From contig NC_019902.2 of the NCBI RefSeq assembly GCF_000321415.2, positions 620,001 through 684,000 on the forward strand: a DNA stretch of 64,000 nucleotides, read 5' to 3'. Below are positions 15,719 to 24,746 of the stretch, piece by piece (the first letter of the stretch is position 1; every line of letters starts with the position of its first letter). Made by a program: the position numbers and the translations under genes. The notes under the pieces were generated by a model, which ran no database searches, was not told the DNA's origin, and was given only the letters and a program-made list of their open reading frames with translations. This stretch comes from Thioalkalivibrio nitratireducens DSM 14787 (GTDB taxonomy: Bacteria; Pseudomonadota; Gammaproteobacteria; Ectothiorhodospirales; Ectothiorhodospiraceae).

Positions 15719-17374
15719 ATGGATTTGCTGATCGACGTCAATGTCGCGCTCGATATCTGCACGCAGCGCCAACCCCATGCGCTGGCCAGTGCGCTCGCCA
15801 TGGAGGCGGCCAAAGCGCGTAACGCACGCCTCTGGCTGTACTGTGGATCCACGCAAACGCTGGAATACAATCTCTATCATCACCTTAAGCACGAGAACGT
15901 CGAGGCGGGCAGCACGCTACCCAACAAAGCGGTGCTGAAAAAGACCCGGCAACTGCTCAGCGACTTTGCCAACGACAAGCACTGGCTGGCCGCCCTTGCC
16001 GGCGAGGGCCCTGTTTTCGACGCCCGCGACCCGGAAGACGCACAGCTCCTGAATGCGCTGGATCGCTTCCCCGCCGGATCGATCCGGCTGCTCACGCGCG
16101 ATGGCGATCTGCTGGACGGCTACCCGGACAAGACCATCAGTCCCTTGGCCTATTGTGAGATGGAGCCGCCCAAGCCCAAACTGGCCTTCATCGATCTCGC
16201 CGCCCAACAGCAGATCATCCGCCCCGAGCTCGAGCGCAACATCCACCGCGTGTTGCACCACGGCCAGTACATCCTCGGTCCCGAAGTCCGCGAACTGGAA
16301 CAGCGCCTCGCCGCCTACACCGGCGCAAAGCACTGCATCACCGTCGCGAGCGGCACCGAGGCGCTGCTGATCAGCCTGATGGCGCTGGGGATCAAACCGG
16401 GTGACGAGGTGATCACCACGCCGTTCACCTTCGTCGCCACCGGCGAGATGATCGTGCTGCTCGGCGCCACCCCGGTGTTCGTCGACATCGAGCCCGACAC
16501 CTGCAATATTGATGCGCGCCTGATTGAGGCGAAGATCACCGAGCGCACCAAGGCGATCATGCCCGTGAGCCTCTACGGCCAGCCGGCCGACATGGACGCC
16601 ATCAACGCCATCGCCGCGCGCCACGGCAACATCCCGGTGATCGAGGACGCCGCGCAGAGCTTCGGCGCGACCTACCAGGGCCGCAAGTCTTGCCACCTGT
16701 CCACCATCGGCTGCACCAGCTTTTTCCCGAGCAAGCCCCTCGGCTGCTACGGCGACGGCGGCGCGATCTTCACCAGCGACGACCGCATCGCCCAGGCCTG
16801 CCGCGAAATCCGCGTCCATGGCCAAAGCCAACGCTACGTCCACACCCGCATCGGCGTCGGCGGCCGCATGGACACCCTCCAATGCGCCATCGTCCTCGCC
16901 AAACTCGACCGTTTCGACGAAGAAATCACCCAACGCCAGGCTGTGGCGCGGAAATACCACCAATTGCTCGCGGCGGAAGAAGACGTTCGCGCAAAGACGC
17001 CAAGACGCCAAGAAGCGGCCGATGAACAAAACCCTCTTAGCGCCTTGGCGTCTTTGCGCGAAACCTTTCGTGTCCTGCCCTGGCCGCTGGAAGACCGTAC
17101 GTCGGTCTTTGCCCAGTACACGATCCTCGCCGATGACCGCGAGGCCCTACAGGCGAACCTGAACCAGGCCGGTATCCCCACCGCCGTCCACTACCCAGTG
17201 CCCCTGAACGAACAACCGGCCTACGCCCACCTCTGCTGCCCCGACTGCACCCCCGTCGCCCAGCAGATCGCCAAACAAGTCATCAGCCTGCCGATGCACC
17301 CCCTGCTTACCCCAGCAGACCAAAACCGCATCGTCCACGCACTAACGCCCCCGGCCACGGATCCAAACGGCTAA
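15719..17374 (+). CDS. wbpE: PIN-domain toxin fused in frame to WbpE-like aminotransferase
   Basis: 551 aa. Residues 1-147 are a PIN RNase domain (MDLLIDVNVALDI with Asp6, then DARDPEDAQLLNAL and RLLTRDGDLLD acidic motifs). Residues 148-551 are a DegT/DnrJ/EryC1 PLP aminotransferase (MEPPKPKLAFIDLAAQQQ..., EDAAQSFGATYQGRK, SFFPSKPLG with the PLP lysine, RIGVGGRMDTLQ). There is no stop between them, and the aminotransferase has its own ATG at 16160. It should convert UDP-3-keto-GlcNAcA to the 3-amino sugar using glutamate. A second oddity is a 77-bp inverted repeat (16986-17062) read in frame between LLAAEED and FRVLPWPLE. Internal initiation at 16160 could supply a normal enzyme. Confidence 0.88.
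   Translation: MDLLIDVNVALDICTQRQPHALASALAMEAAKARNARLWLYCGSTQTLEYNLYHHLKHENVEAGSTLPNKAVLKKTRQLLSDFANDKHWLAALAGEGPVFDARDPEDAQLLNALDRFPAGSIRLLTRDGDLLDGYPDKTISPLAYCEMEPPKPKLAFIDLAAQQQIIRPELERNIHRVLHHGQYILGPEVRELEQRLAAYTGAKHCITVASGTEALLISLMALGIKPGDEVITTPFTFVATGEMIVLLGATPVFVDIEPDTCNIDARLIEAKITERTKAIMPVSLYGQPADMDAINAIAARHGNIPVIEDAAQSFGATYQGRKSCHLSTIGCTSFFPSKPLGCYGDGGAIFTSDDRIAQACREIRVHGQSQRYVHTRIGVGGRMDTLQCAIVLAKLDRFDEEITQRQAVARKYHQLLAAEEDVRAKTPRRQEAADEQNPLSALASLRETFRVLPWPLEDRTSVFAQYTILADDREALQANLNQAGIPTAVHYPVPLNEQPAYAHLCCPDCTPVAQQIAKQVISLPMHPLLTPADQNRIVHALTPPATDPNG
16986..17062. repeat. TTCGCGCAAAGACGCCAAG inverted repeat, in frame inside wbpE
   Basis: Arms TTCGCGCAAAGACGCCAAG and CTTGGCGTCTTTGCGCGAA are exact reverse complements around AAGCGGCC...CCCTCTTAGCGC. 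The insertion is translated VRAKTPRRQEAADEQNPLSALASLRET without a stop. It belongs to a different repeat family from the GTCACTGCGAGG insertions. Confidence 0.88.
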
Positions 17375-17375
17375 A

Positions 17376-17505
17376 CCAAGCCACGGATGGACACGGATAA
17401 ACACGGATAAGGTTTAAATCAAAAAACATCCGTGTTTATCCGTGTCCATCCGTGGCTAAAACGCCTTTCAATCCTCTTCGAATCCGTGTCCATCCGTGGC
17501 TAACC
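17376..17505. repeat. GCCACGGATGGACACGG / CATCCGTGTTTATCCGTG inverted array without cargo
   Basis: Arms at 17380-17410 and 17428-17458 surround GGTTTAAATCAAAAAA, and a further ATCCGTGTCCATCCGTGGC copy (17484-17501) runs into the flippase start. No gene lies inside. Confidence 0.8.
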
Positions 17506-18962
17506 CTCACTCCGTGATCGCCAGAGCAAAGAACCAAATCCGCCGCCTGCTGCCGAAGAACCGTTTTGCGCGCAGTGTGTCGGTGCTTGCTGGGGGTACA
17601 GCCGCGGGGCAGATCATCGTGGTCGCGGCATCGCCCATCCTCACGCGACTATATACCCCTGAGGACTTTGGGCTGTTGGCCGTCTACGCGGCGCTTCTTG
17701 GAATCGTCGCCGTGATTGCCAGCCTGCGCTACCAGCTCGCTATCCCACTCCCAGAAAGCGACGAAGAAGCCGCCAGCATTGCCGTACTCAGTCTCCTAGT
17801 GATCGCTAGCATGACAGCACTCAGTGCGCTGATCGTTTGGTTCTGGGGCAGCTCGGTTGCAATGTTGCTCAACGTCCCCGCGCTCGAGCCGTATATGTGG
17901 CTCCTGCCGGTCGGGCTGGCCTTAATGGGCATGTACCAGGTGTTCAGCTATTGGGCCATCCGCGTCAAGGCGTTTACAAAAATCGCGCGCACGAAGCTAA
18001 CCCAGGCCTTGAGTACCGTGGGTGTTCAACTGGGCGCCTTTACACTAGGTCCGCTTGCGTTGTTGCTGGGCCAGATCACAGGACATGCGGCGGGCGCCAC
18101 CACCCTCGCCTCCCTCGCAGTACGCCGTAAATGGGCAGCTTTCCGCCAGGTGCGACTAACAAACATCTGCTCGGCCGCACGGCGTTACCGCCGGTTCCCC
18201 ATCTATTCGACCTGGGGTGCCATGTTCAATACCGCCAGCGCCCAATTGCCGCTGCTGCTCTTTGCGTTCTTGTTTAGCGCAACGGCCGCCGGCCTCTACA
18301 TGTTGGCGCACCGGGTATTGGCAATGCCCAGCTCCCTTATTGGCAAGGCAATTGGAGATGTTTTCTTTTCCCAAGGGGCCGATGCCAGACGGAAGGGCAC
18401 CTTGGGTGTTCTCGTTGCGAGTATTCACGGAAAACTGGCTCACATCGCCATGCCGCCAATGGTTTTACTTGTGGTCGCGGGCCCGGAGCTATTCGGTATA
18501 GCGTTTGGGGCTGACTGGAGGATTGCGGGAGAGTTTGCACGCTGGATGGCACCGTGGATTTATCTGCAGTTCATTACGTCACCCCTTAGCTTGCTGTTTC
18601 CAATTCTAGAAAAGCAGATGCATGAGGTGTTTTTCCAAGGAGCGCTCTTGATTTCAAGGTTGGGAGCCTTGCTCGTTGGGGCTTGGTTAGGCGACTTGAT
18701 GGCTGCAGTGATACTGTTTTCACTTGCCAGCACGGTAAACTATCTAGCTGTTCTCGCGTGGGAAATAAGAATCTCCGGCAACGCTTGGCATGATCTCTAT
18801 TCGCCCTCAATAAAATCGGGTGCCTTATCACTTGTGCTTGTGAGCCCATTAATAATTGTACAATGGACTGCGTTACCGACGGCGTTTTGGTTTGCCGCTC
18901 TCATGTTAACGTCTGCAGGAATTGCGGGCAGATATTTCTGCCTTGGTCGCGCAGCTTGGTAA
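17496..18962 (+). CDS. wzx: Wzx-like polysaccharide flippase
   Basis: 488 aa with about 12-14 hydrophobic segments, beginning SVSVLAGGTAAGQIIVVAASPILTRLYTPEDFGLLAVYAALLGIVAVIASLRYQLAIPL. This is the signature of oligosaccharide flippases of the MATE-like PST family. It should move undecaprenyl-linked repeat units to the periplasm. Start: GTG 17496 lies within the repeat sequence; GTG 17514 (MIARAKN) is equally possible and would remove six residues. Base composition drops in the last third, consistent with a transferred segment. It is the last gene before the insertion-element nest. Confidence 0.88.
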   Translation: MANPHSVIARAKNQIRRLLPKNRFARSVSVLAGGTAAGQIIVVAASPILTRLYTPEDFGLLAVYAALLGIVAVIASLRYQLAIPLPESDEEAASIAVLSLLVIASMTALSALIVWFWGSSVAMLLNVPALEPYMWLLPVGLALMGMYQVFSYWAIRVKAFTKIARTKLTQALSTVGVQLGAFTLGPLALLLGQITGHAAGATTLASLAVRRKWAAFRQVRLTNICSAARRYRRFPIYSTWGAMFNTASAQLPLLLFAFLFSATAAGLYMLAHRVLAMPSSLIGKAIGDVFFSQGADARRKGTLGVLVASIHGKLAHIAMPPMVLLVVAGPELFGIAFGADWRIAGEFARWMAPWIYLQFITSPLSLLFPILEKQMHEVFFQGALLISRLGALLVGAWLGDLMAAVILFSLASTVNYLAVLAWEIRISGNAWHDLYSPSIKSGALSLVLVSPLIIVQWTALPTAFWFAALMLTSAGIAGRYFCLGRAAW

Positions 18963-19142
18963 GTCGAAGGAAACGCTGACCTACGGCCTCCCGGACAATC
19001 AATGAATCCGCATCCGCGCCAACAACCCGCTGGATTGGATTATCCGGGGGAATCGGGGAAGAACGGCTCTTCGATGGTCCGAGTGGAATTCTCCTGCGGG
19101 CCTGAGCCAGTTTACGCACGGTAACAGGTGTGAGGAAGAACG

Positions 19143-19358
19143 TTGGACGGCAACGAGATTCTGCTCTTCGGGATGGGTATCCAAGCGCCCTGGCAACTGG
19201 TGGATCGGCGCTTCGATGTCGACAAGCAGCCGCATGAGCTGCACCTGACAGTGCGCAGTGATCGTGGGCGGAAGTACGCCTGCCCGGTGTGTGGGGCGCA
19301 GTGCGCGGCACACGACTTCCAGGAAAAGACCTCGCGCCACCTGAACTTCTTTCAGCAT
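19143..19358 (+). pseudogene. ISL3-family transposase, N-terminal fragment
   Basis: Encodes WQLVDRRFDVDKQPHELHLTVRSD...KYACPVCGAQCAAHDFQEKTSRHLNFFQH, the zinc-finger N-terminus of ISL3 transposases (CxxC...). The protein alignment stops exactly at FFQH, where a group II intron begins. The DDE domain is absent from the window. The 180 bp upstream hold no recognisable gene. Confidence 0.83.
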
Positions 19359-20604
19359 GTGCGACACGAGGTCGCGCATTCATTTGTCAGGGACGACCTG
19401 GTGCTCTGCCACCAGTACCCTACCAGACCGTGCGCCGGTGGCAACGCCGGGGTGCGAAGCGTCCGGGACAATGTAGTCTCCACCTTCGGGTGGGCCGGGA
19501 TCGCGCGAGCGGAACCGGCGGCTACCAGCCGCAACGTGGCCAGAAGCTAGGGTTGGAGGGCATGGTCAACGCATGTGAACCGATGTTGGGGCGTCGTGCT
19601 GTATCCCCACGCAGACCACGGACTGCCGGCGGAGAATCGGGACCTGCGCCCTCCTGGATGGGTGAATGCGTGGAACGTGGTAAGCCTCTATTCACCCGCA
19701 GGGAAGCGGAAGCCTGGCTGCGAGGCCGGGTGACGCGGATCGAGGTATGGGATGCCGGAGCAAGCGAATGCCGCACGGTAATCGTGCGGATAGGGGTTCG
19801 AGCTTTGCCCCACCCGAGAGGGTGCCCACTTCCGGCGGGTCTTGAATCACGAGAACGGCATAGAAAGGCTTTGCCGACGAGGTTTCTTGGACGATGAACG
19901 CTGTTGGCGTCATTGAAGGCCCCTCGGGCGCGGGAGTGCAGTGGTCCAGCATCGATTGGACTTCGGCGCAACAACGCGTCAGCCGGCTTCAAGCCCGGAT
20001 CGTGAAGGCCGTGCAAGCAGGCCGATGGCATCGCGTGCGGTGTCCACAACGTCTGCTGCGGAAATCGCTTGCCGCCAAGCTTTTGGCTGTGCGGCGGGTG
20101 ACTTCCAACCGAGGGAGAAACACGGCGGGGGTCGATGGCACTGTCCTGAAAACCCCGGCCGCGAAGTGGCAACAGGCTCAAGAGTTGAACCGCAAAGACT
20201 ATAGGCCACAACCGTTGCGACGGATCTACATCCCCAAGAAGAATGGCAAGCGCAGGGCGCTCGGGATTCCGACCCAGGCAGACCGGTGCGAACAGGCACT
20301 GGACCTGCTGGCGCTGGATCCCGTCTCGGAGACCTTGGCCGATCCCTGCTCGTATGGCTTTCGACGGGCGCGGAGCCCACAGGATGCCATGGCCCGCTGT
20401 TTCAACGCCTTGGCGAAAAAGAACAGCGCCCAGTGGATTCTGGAAGGGGATATTCGGGCATGTTTCGACCAGTTGAGTCACGACTGGATGCTGAACAACA
20501 CCCCAACCGATCCGCGTCGTCTGCGGCGATGGCTGAAAGCTGGCTTCATGGAGGCTCATCACCTTCATCCCACGGAACAGGGCACCGCCCAAGGGGGCGT
20601 AATC
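19359..20604 (+). mobile_element. Group II intron, 5' part only
   Basis: The intron begins GTGCGACACGAGGTCGCGC, the 5' consensus of bacterial group II introns, directly after the FFQH codons of the ISL3 gene. Structured GC-rich RNA (domains I-III by position, not folded here) precedes a maturase frame. The element is cut at 20604 by the IS1595 unit, so ribozyme domains V/VI and the 3' splice site are missing and it cannot splice. Confidence 0.82.
19894..20604 (+). pseudogene. ltrA: Group II intron reverse transcriptase/maturase, truncated
   Basis: 237 codons remain of a protein normally over 400. RT-0/1 and RT-2 blocks are visible (RRVTSNRGRNTAGVDG, YRPQPLRRIYIPKKNGKRRALGIPT), then the SYGFRRARSPQDAM motif, block 3 (WILEGDIRACFDQLSHDWML) and block 4 (GTAQGGVI). 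The alignment ends there. The YxDD catalytic block, the X/maturase domain and any endonuclease are lost. Confidence 0.87.
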
Positions 20605-20617
20605 GGAGAGGAGCACC

Positions 20618-21571
20618 ATGGCCCAGAATCGGATTCAGTTTCAGCCGGGAATGTCGATGCCGGAGTTCATCGCCCAGTACGGCACCGAGGGACAGTGCGC
20701 AGCAGCGCTGGAGCAGACCCGCTGGCCGGAAGGCTTTCGCTGCCCGCGCTGCGGCAGTGCCGCGCACGGCGTGATTCAGGACGACCGGGCGAAGCGGTTT
20801 CAGTGCAAGGCCTGCCGGCACTAGACCACGCTGACGGCCGGTACGGTGATGGAGGCGACCAAGCTGCCGCTGACCACGTGGTTTCTCGCCATCTACCTGC
20901 TGAGCCAGGCCAAGACCGGGCTCTCGGCACTGGCCCTGAAGCGCCAACTCGGGGTCAGTTACCCGACCGCCTGGCGCATCCACCACAAGCTGATGACCGC
21001 GATGGGCGAGCGGGAAGAGCGCTACCGATTGCACGGTGCGGTGCAGATCGACGATGCCTACCTGGGCGGGGAACGTAGCGGCGGCAAGGCCGGCCGGGGG
21101 TCGGAGAACAAGGTCCCGTTCGTGGCCGCAGTGTCGCTGACCGAAGACGAACACCCGTTGCGAGTGAAGCTGACCCCGGTTCCGGGCTTTACCTTCCGAG
21201 CCCTGTGGGACTGGTCGCGCCAACACCTGGCGCCCGGCTGCACGGTGTATTCCGACGGCCTGGCGTGCTTCAACGCGGTCAGCATGGCGGACTGCGCGCA
21301 CCAGCCCACCGTGGTCGGCGGCCGCAAGCCGAAGGACCTGCCGGAGTTTCGGTGGATCAACACCGTACTCGGCAATCTGAAGACCAGTCTGAGCGGGACC
21401 TACCACGCCTTCGCCTTCTCCAAGTATGCGGCCCGCTATCTGGCCGCGTTTGCCTACCGGTTCAACCGGCGCTTCGATCTGGCCACGCTCCCGCAGCGCT
21501 TGCTCATTGCGGTGGTGAACTGCCGCCGGCGTCCGGAACGTGAATTACGGCGTGCGGAGCTTTCGTGCTAA
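20618..21571 (+). pseudogene. IS1595-family transposase with one nonsense codon
   Basis: The frame encodes MAQNRIQFQPGMSMPEF...RCPRCGSAAHGV...FQCKACRH, a TAG (20822-20824), then TTLTAGTVMEATKLPLTTWFLAIYLL...QIDDAYLGGERSGGKAGRGSENK...DEFRWINTVLGNLK-like and ends LRRAELSC. The zinc-ribbon N-terminus and DDE-type domain (ISXO2-like) of IS1595 are complete apart from the amber codon, where CAG (Gln) is expected. GGAGAGGAG precedes the ATG. Readthrough would be needed for activity. Confidence 0.88.
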
Positions 21572-21822
21572 TCAGCTTCCCAACCCCGGCCCTTGCCGGG
21601 GCAGGCGTTCATGGAGAAACGGGGCTGCGGTATAAAGTGAGCGGCGGTGCCGAGATGACCGAACTTCCATTGGTGCGAGCTTGTGCGAGCCCGCAAATCA
21701 GCATGGTCCGGGATTCGTCGGCGACAGTGGCGAGCGCAGCGATGTGCATCCCGTTCAAGAGATCGAGTCGAAATCGACGTTTCCCATGGCACCGCCACTC
21801 ACCCACAACCGTGTAGCAGGGG
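21572..21822 (+). other. Non-coding 5' region of the IS110 element, possible bridge RNA
   Basis: No gene is seen in this 250-bp gap between the IS1595 and IS110 frames. In IS110-family elements one flank of the transposase gene encodes the bridge RNA, so its location here is inferred from family knowledge. The element boundaries could not be fixed by eye. Confidence 0.35.
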
Positions 21823-23148
21823 ATGGCGATGCGCAAGCGGCAAACAGAGGTGGTGTTTCCCAACGCGGCGGGAATCGATGTCGGGGCATCGAGTCACTGG
21901 GTCGCGGTACCACGGCATACTGCCGACGAGCCAGTGCGGGAGTTCGGCACCATGACCGACGATCTGCATGCGCTGGCCGATTGGCTGCAGCAATGCGGGG
22001 TGGACACGGTCGCGCTGGAGTCCACCGGGGTCTATTGGATTCCGCTCTATGACGTGCTGGAGCAGCGTGGATTGGCCGTCTGGCTGGTGGATGCCCGACA
22101 GATGAAGTACGTACCCGGGCGCAAGAGTGATGTCCAAGACTGCCAGTGGCTGCAGAAGCTGATGAGTCTGGGCCTGTTGCGCGCCGCCTTCCGACCGGAG
22201 GCTGATGTCCGTGTGATCCGCACGATCGTGCGCCAGCGCGATGTCCTGCTTAGGGAGCAAGCGCGCTGGGTGCAGCGGATGCAAAAGGCCCTGGTGCAAA
22301 TGAACATCCAGTTGACGGAGGTGCTCACCGACGTCATGGGCGTCACTGGCCAAGCGATCCTGCGCGACATCGTCGCCGGCGAACGGGACCCAGCCGTCCT
22401 TGCGCGCCACCACACCCGGCGCCTGAAGGCCAGCGCCAAGGATATCCAACGCGCCTTGACCGGCACCTGGCGCGAAGAGCACCTCTTCCTGCTGCAACAG
22501 GCGCTGGCGATCTACGACGATTTGGCGCGACGGGTCCAGGAATGCGACACCACGCTGGAAGCCTTGCTGCAGCCCCTGCAACGCCATGACAAGAAGCTCC
22601 CGAAGACGACCAAGACCCGGAGCAAGAACAGCCCCACGTTTGACTTGCGCCAAGCCCTGGCCAACTGGGCCGGCGTCGATCTGACCCGGATCGATGGCTT
22701 GGGGATCACCCACGTCCTGAACCTGTTGTCGGAGATCGGCACCGACCTCAGCCATTTCGCCAACGTCAAACACTTCTGTTCTTGGCTCGGGCTGAGTCCG
22801 GGGACCAAAATCAGCGGCGGCAAGGTCCTTGCCTCCAGAACGAAGCGCTCCGCCAACCGGGCCCGCCAGGCGTTGAAGATGGCCGCCATGGCGCTTGCCC
22901 GCAGCGACTCGGCATTGGGCGCGTTCTACCGTCGGCTGTGCTCCCGGATGGACAAGCCCAGGGCCAACACCGCGGTCGCCCACAAACTGGCCCGCATGGT
23001 GTACTTCATGCTCACGCGGGGCGAGGACTACGTGGATCGCGGCCGCGAACACTACGAGGAACAGCAGCGCCAGCGCACCGTCGCCGCACTCAAGCGTCGC
23101 GCCAAAGCGTTCGGGTTCGAACTGACCCCAGCCCCGGTAACCACATGA
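21823..23148 (+). CDS. IS110-family transposase, apparently intact
   Basis: 441 aa. The N-terminal DEDD RuvC-like domain is seen in AAGIDVGASSHWVAV (first Asp), VALESTGVYWIPL and GRKSDVQDCQWLQ (Asp pair). The C-terminal transposase_20 domain holds IDGLGITHVLNLLSEIG, FCSWLGLSPG and SGGKVLASRTKRSANRARQALKMAA with its serine. IS110 elements excise and insert by a serine-assisted mechanism guided by a bridge RNA from the non-coding end. The 250 bp before the start (21572-21822) would be the place to look for that RNA. Confidence 0.92.
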   Translation: MAMRKRQTEVVFPNAAGIDVGASSHWVAVPRHTADEPVREFGTMTDDLHALADWLQQCGVDTVALESTGVYWIPLYDVLEQRGLAVWLVDARQMKYVPGRKSDVQDCQWLQKLMSLGLLRAAFRPEADVRVIRTIVRQRDVLLREQARWVQRMQKALVQMNIQLTEVLTDVMGVTGQAILRDIVAGERDPAVLARHHTRRLKASAKDIQRALTGTWREEHLFLLQQALAIYDDLARRVQECDTTLEALLQPLQRHDKKLPKTTKTRSKNSPTFDLRQALANWAGVDLTRIDGLGITHVLNLLSEIGTDLSHFANVKHFCSWLGLSPGTKISGGKVLASRTKRSANRARQALKMAAMALARSDSALGAFYRRLCSRMDKPRANTAVAHKLARMVYFMLTRGEDYVDRGREHYEEQQRQRTVAALKRRAKAFGFELTPAPVTT

Positions 23149-23312
23149 TTTTACGTATGCGGAGCGATTTGTTTCTCAAGAGGTGTATTTAAGTATGAAG
23201 CAATTTTTGATTAAGGCGGCTTTCTCCGGAAAACTTTTAATTGTTTCTTTTTTTGGCCCTTAGCAACAACATCGTGCTTGTTAGCCGCCAACCGACGACG
23301 ACAGGTGGAAGA

Positions 23313-24638
23313 ATGCGATACACCGCTAAGTTCCAAGCGAGTCTCTTTTCACCTTTTGCGTTGCTCGCATTTATTAGTCTTCTTAAAATATCTCTTGGGT
23401 ACAGCTATTTTGTGTTCGTCAGCGAAACTTATTGGCCGCTTGGCTTCCGTTGGGATCCCAGCGCTCCTAAGATTCTGGAATCCTGGGTGCTTCTTTTTGC
23501 CTTAGTCCGTTTCTCTCCAAATAGGCTTACCCGTCCATCAGATTATATGATCGTGTCTCTCATTTGTTTATCGATTATTCCTCTCCTGTCGCTCTATGGG
23601 TTAGCGAATCATCCTCGTTGGCCGGTGTATACCGTTTTTGTCACAATCCTACTCATCTTAATATTCCGCCGCGGAAGAGCCATACGGATGCCTTACTTTT
23701 CTTCTGGAAGAGATCTGGTACTTGCAATAACCGTACTTGGCTCTTTGATAACCACTGCGTGGATGATCGTGAATGGCGGGTTAGCTTATTTTAACCTGGA
23801 TTTTTCTCTTGTGTACGAGTTTCGCTCGGATGTGCGGGACCAGCTTTACACGCACGGGTTTCAGTACTTTATACTTTGGGCAACTAAGGTACTTGGGCCT
23901 GCCCTACTTGCGTTTGCGCTTTGGCAAAAATGGTGGTGGGTTGCGGCGGCTGTTGTAGCGCTTCATGTCTTGTGGTTTGGTATATCAAGTCATAAAGCTG
24001 TTCTGTTCTTTCCGTTTATCATTTTGTCTGTTTGGGTTTGGGTGCGGAGCCGTCCGGCGCTCAGCATAATACCTCTCGCCTTGTTAATAATCGTAGTATC
24101 GTCACTTGTTGTTTTTCTTGCGTTCGACCAGATAATGCCTGCGTCTGTGTTTGTTCATCGACTATTTTTTATTCCCGCAAATAATACATTTCTATATTTT
24201 GAATTCTTTTCGAATAATCCAAAGGTTTTTTGGTCCAATAGCGTGTTGGAGCTGTTTTTGAATTATCCATATGCCGATGCTCCGGGACGTCTAATTGGGG
24301 AGTTCGGCGGAAGCGGAGCGTTTGCAAATAACTCCTTCTTGAGTACAGGGTACATGCACGGCGGTTTTGGTGGCATGGTGTTATATGGGGTTCTAGTCGG
24401 GTTGTTGTTTAGGGTTTTTGATAGTTTCCAACATAACGGGATGCCCTTGTGGATGAGCGTTGCGGTGCTCGCCGTCCCAACACAAGCACTACTGATAAGT
24501 GACGACCTGTTTAGCTCCATGTTTTCGCATGGAATTGGATTAGCGTTATTGCTTCTTCTGCTAATGAGGCGCAGAAAATCTCCATGGGTTGCGGAAAATG
24601 GGGGTTCTGATGGCGGGCAAAGGGGGAATTTTATATAA
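23313..24638 (+). CDS. wzy: Wzy-like O-antigen/polysaccharide polymerase
   Basis: 441 aa with about 10-12 transmembrane segments and a large loop (residues ~270-350, ...NNTFLYFEFFSNNPKVFWSNSVLELFLNYPYADAPGRLIGEFGGSGAFANNSFLSTGYMHGG), the layout of O-antigen ligase/polymerase proteins. The cluster otherwise lacks a polymerase, which supports the call. ATG 23313 is preceded by AGGTGG and is chosen over an upstream ATG at 23241. The gene is clearly AT-richer than its neighbours and lies next to the IS nest, as Wzy genes acquired by transfer often are. Confidence 0.78.
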   Translation: MRYTAKFQASLFSPFALLAFISLLKISLGYSYFVFVSETYWPLGFRWDPSAPKILESWVLLFALVRFSPNRLTRPSDYMIVSLICLSIIPLLSLYGLANHPRWPVYTVFVTILLILIFRRGRAIRMPYFSSGRDLVLAITVLGSLITTAWMIVNGGLAYFNLDFSLVYEFRSDVRDQLYTHGFQYFILWATKVLGPALLAFALWQKWWWVAAAVVALHVLWFGISSHKAVLFFPFIILSVWVWVRSRPALSIIPLALLIIVVSSLVVFLAFDQIMPASVFVHRLFFIPANNTFLYFEFFSNNPKVFWSNSVLELFLNYPYADAPGRLIGEFGGSGAFANNSFLSTGYMHGGFGGMVLYGVLVGLLFRVFDSFQHNGMPLWMSVAVLAVPTQALLISDDLFSSMFSHGIGLALLLLLLMRRRKSPWVAENGGSDGGQRGNFI

Positions 24639-24746
24639 AGGGGATCGTCCAGCGGCACAGGGCTATTGTAGGAAGGTGATCGCGATGATTAGTCAAGGGT
24701 TAGTCCAGCTCGGTTGACGTTGAAGAGTGAGAGTCTAAGTCTCTGC

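Noticed and set aside
15917-17029. 370-codon minus-strand frame opposite the PIN-aminotransferase gene
   Set aside because: Its translation has no recognisable domain and mirrors the codon pattern of the plus-strand gene.
18963-19142. Possible minus-strand transposase fragment upstream of ISL3
   Set aside because: The frame GADADSLIVREAVGQRFL was considered, but I could not tie it to a family with confidence.
23195-23263. 22-codon frame MKQFLIKAAFSGKLLIVSFFGP ahead of wzy
   Set aside because: It has a plausible start context but is too short and unsupported to call; it may be the remnant of a gene removed by the IS110 insertion.
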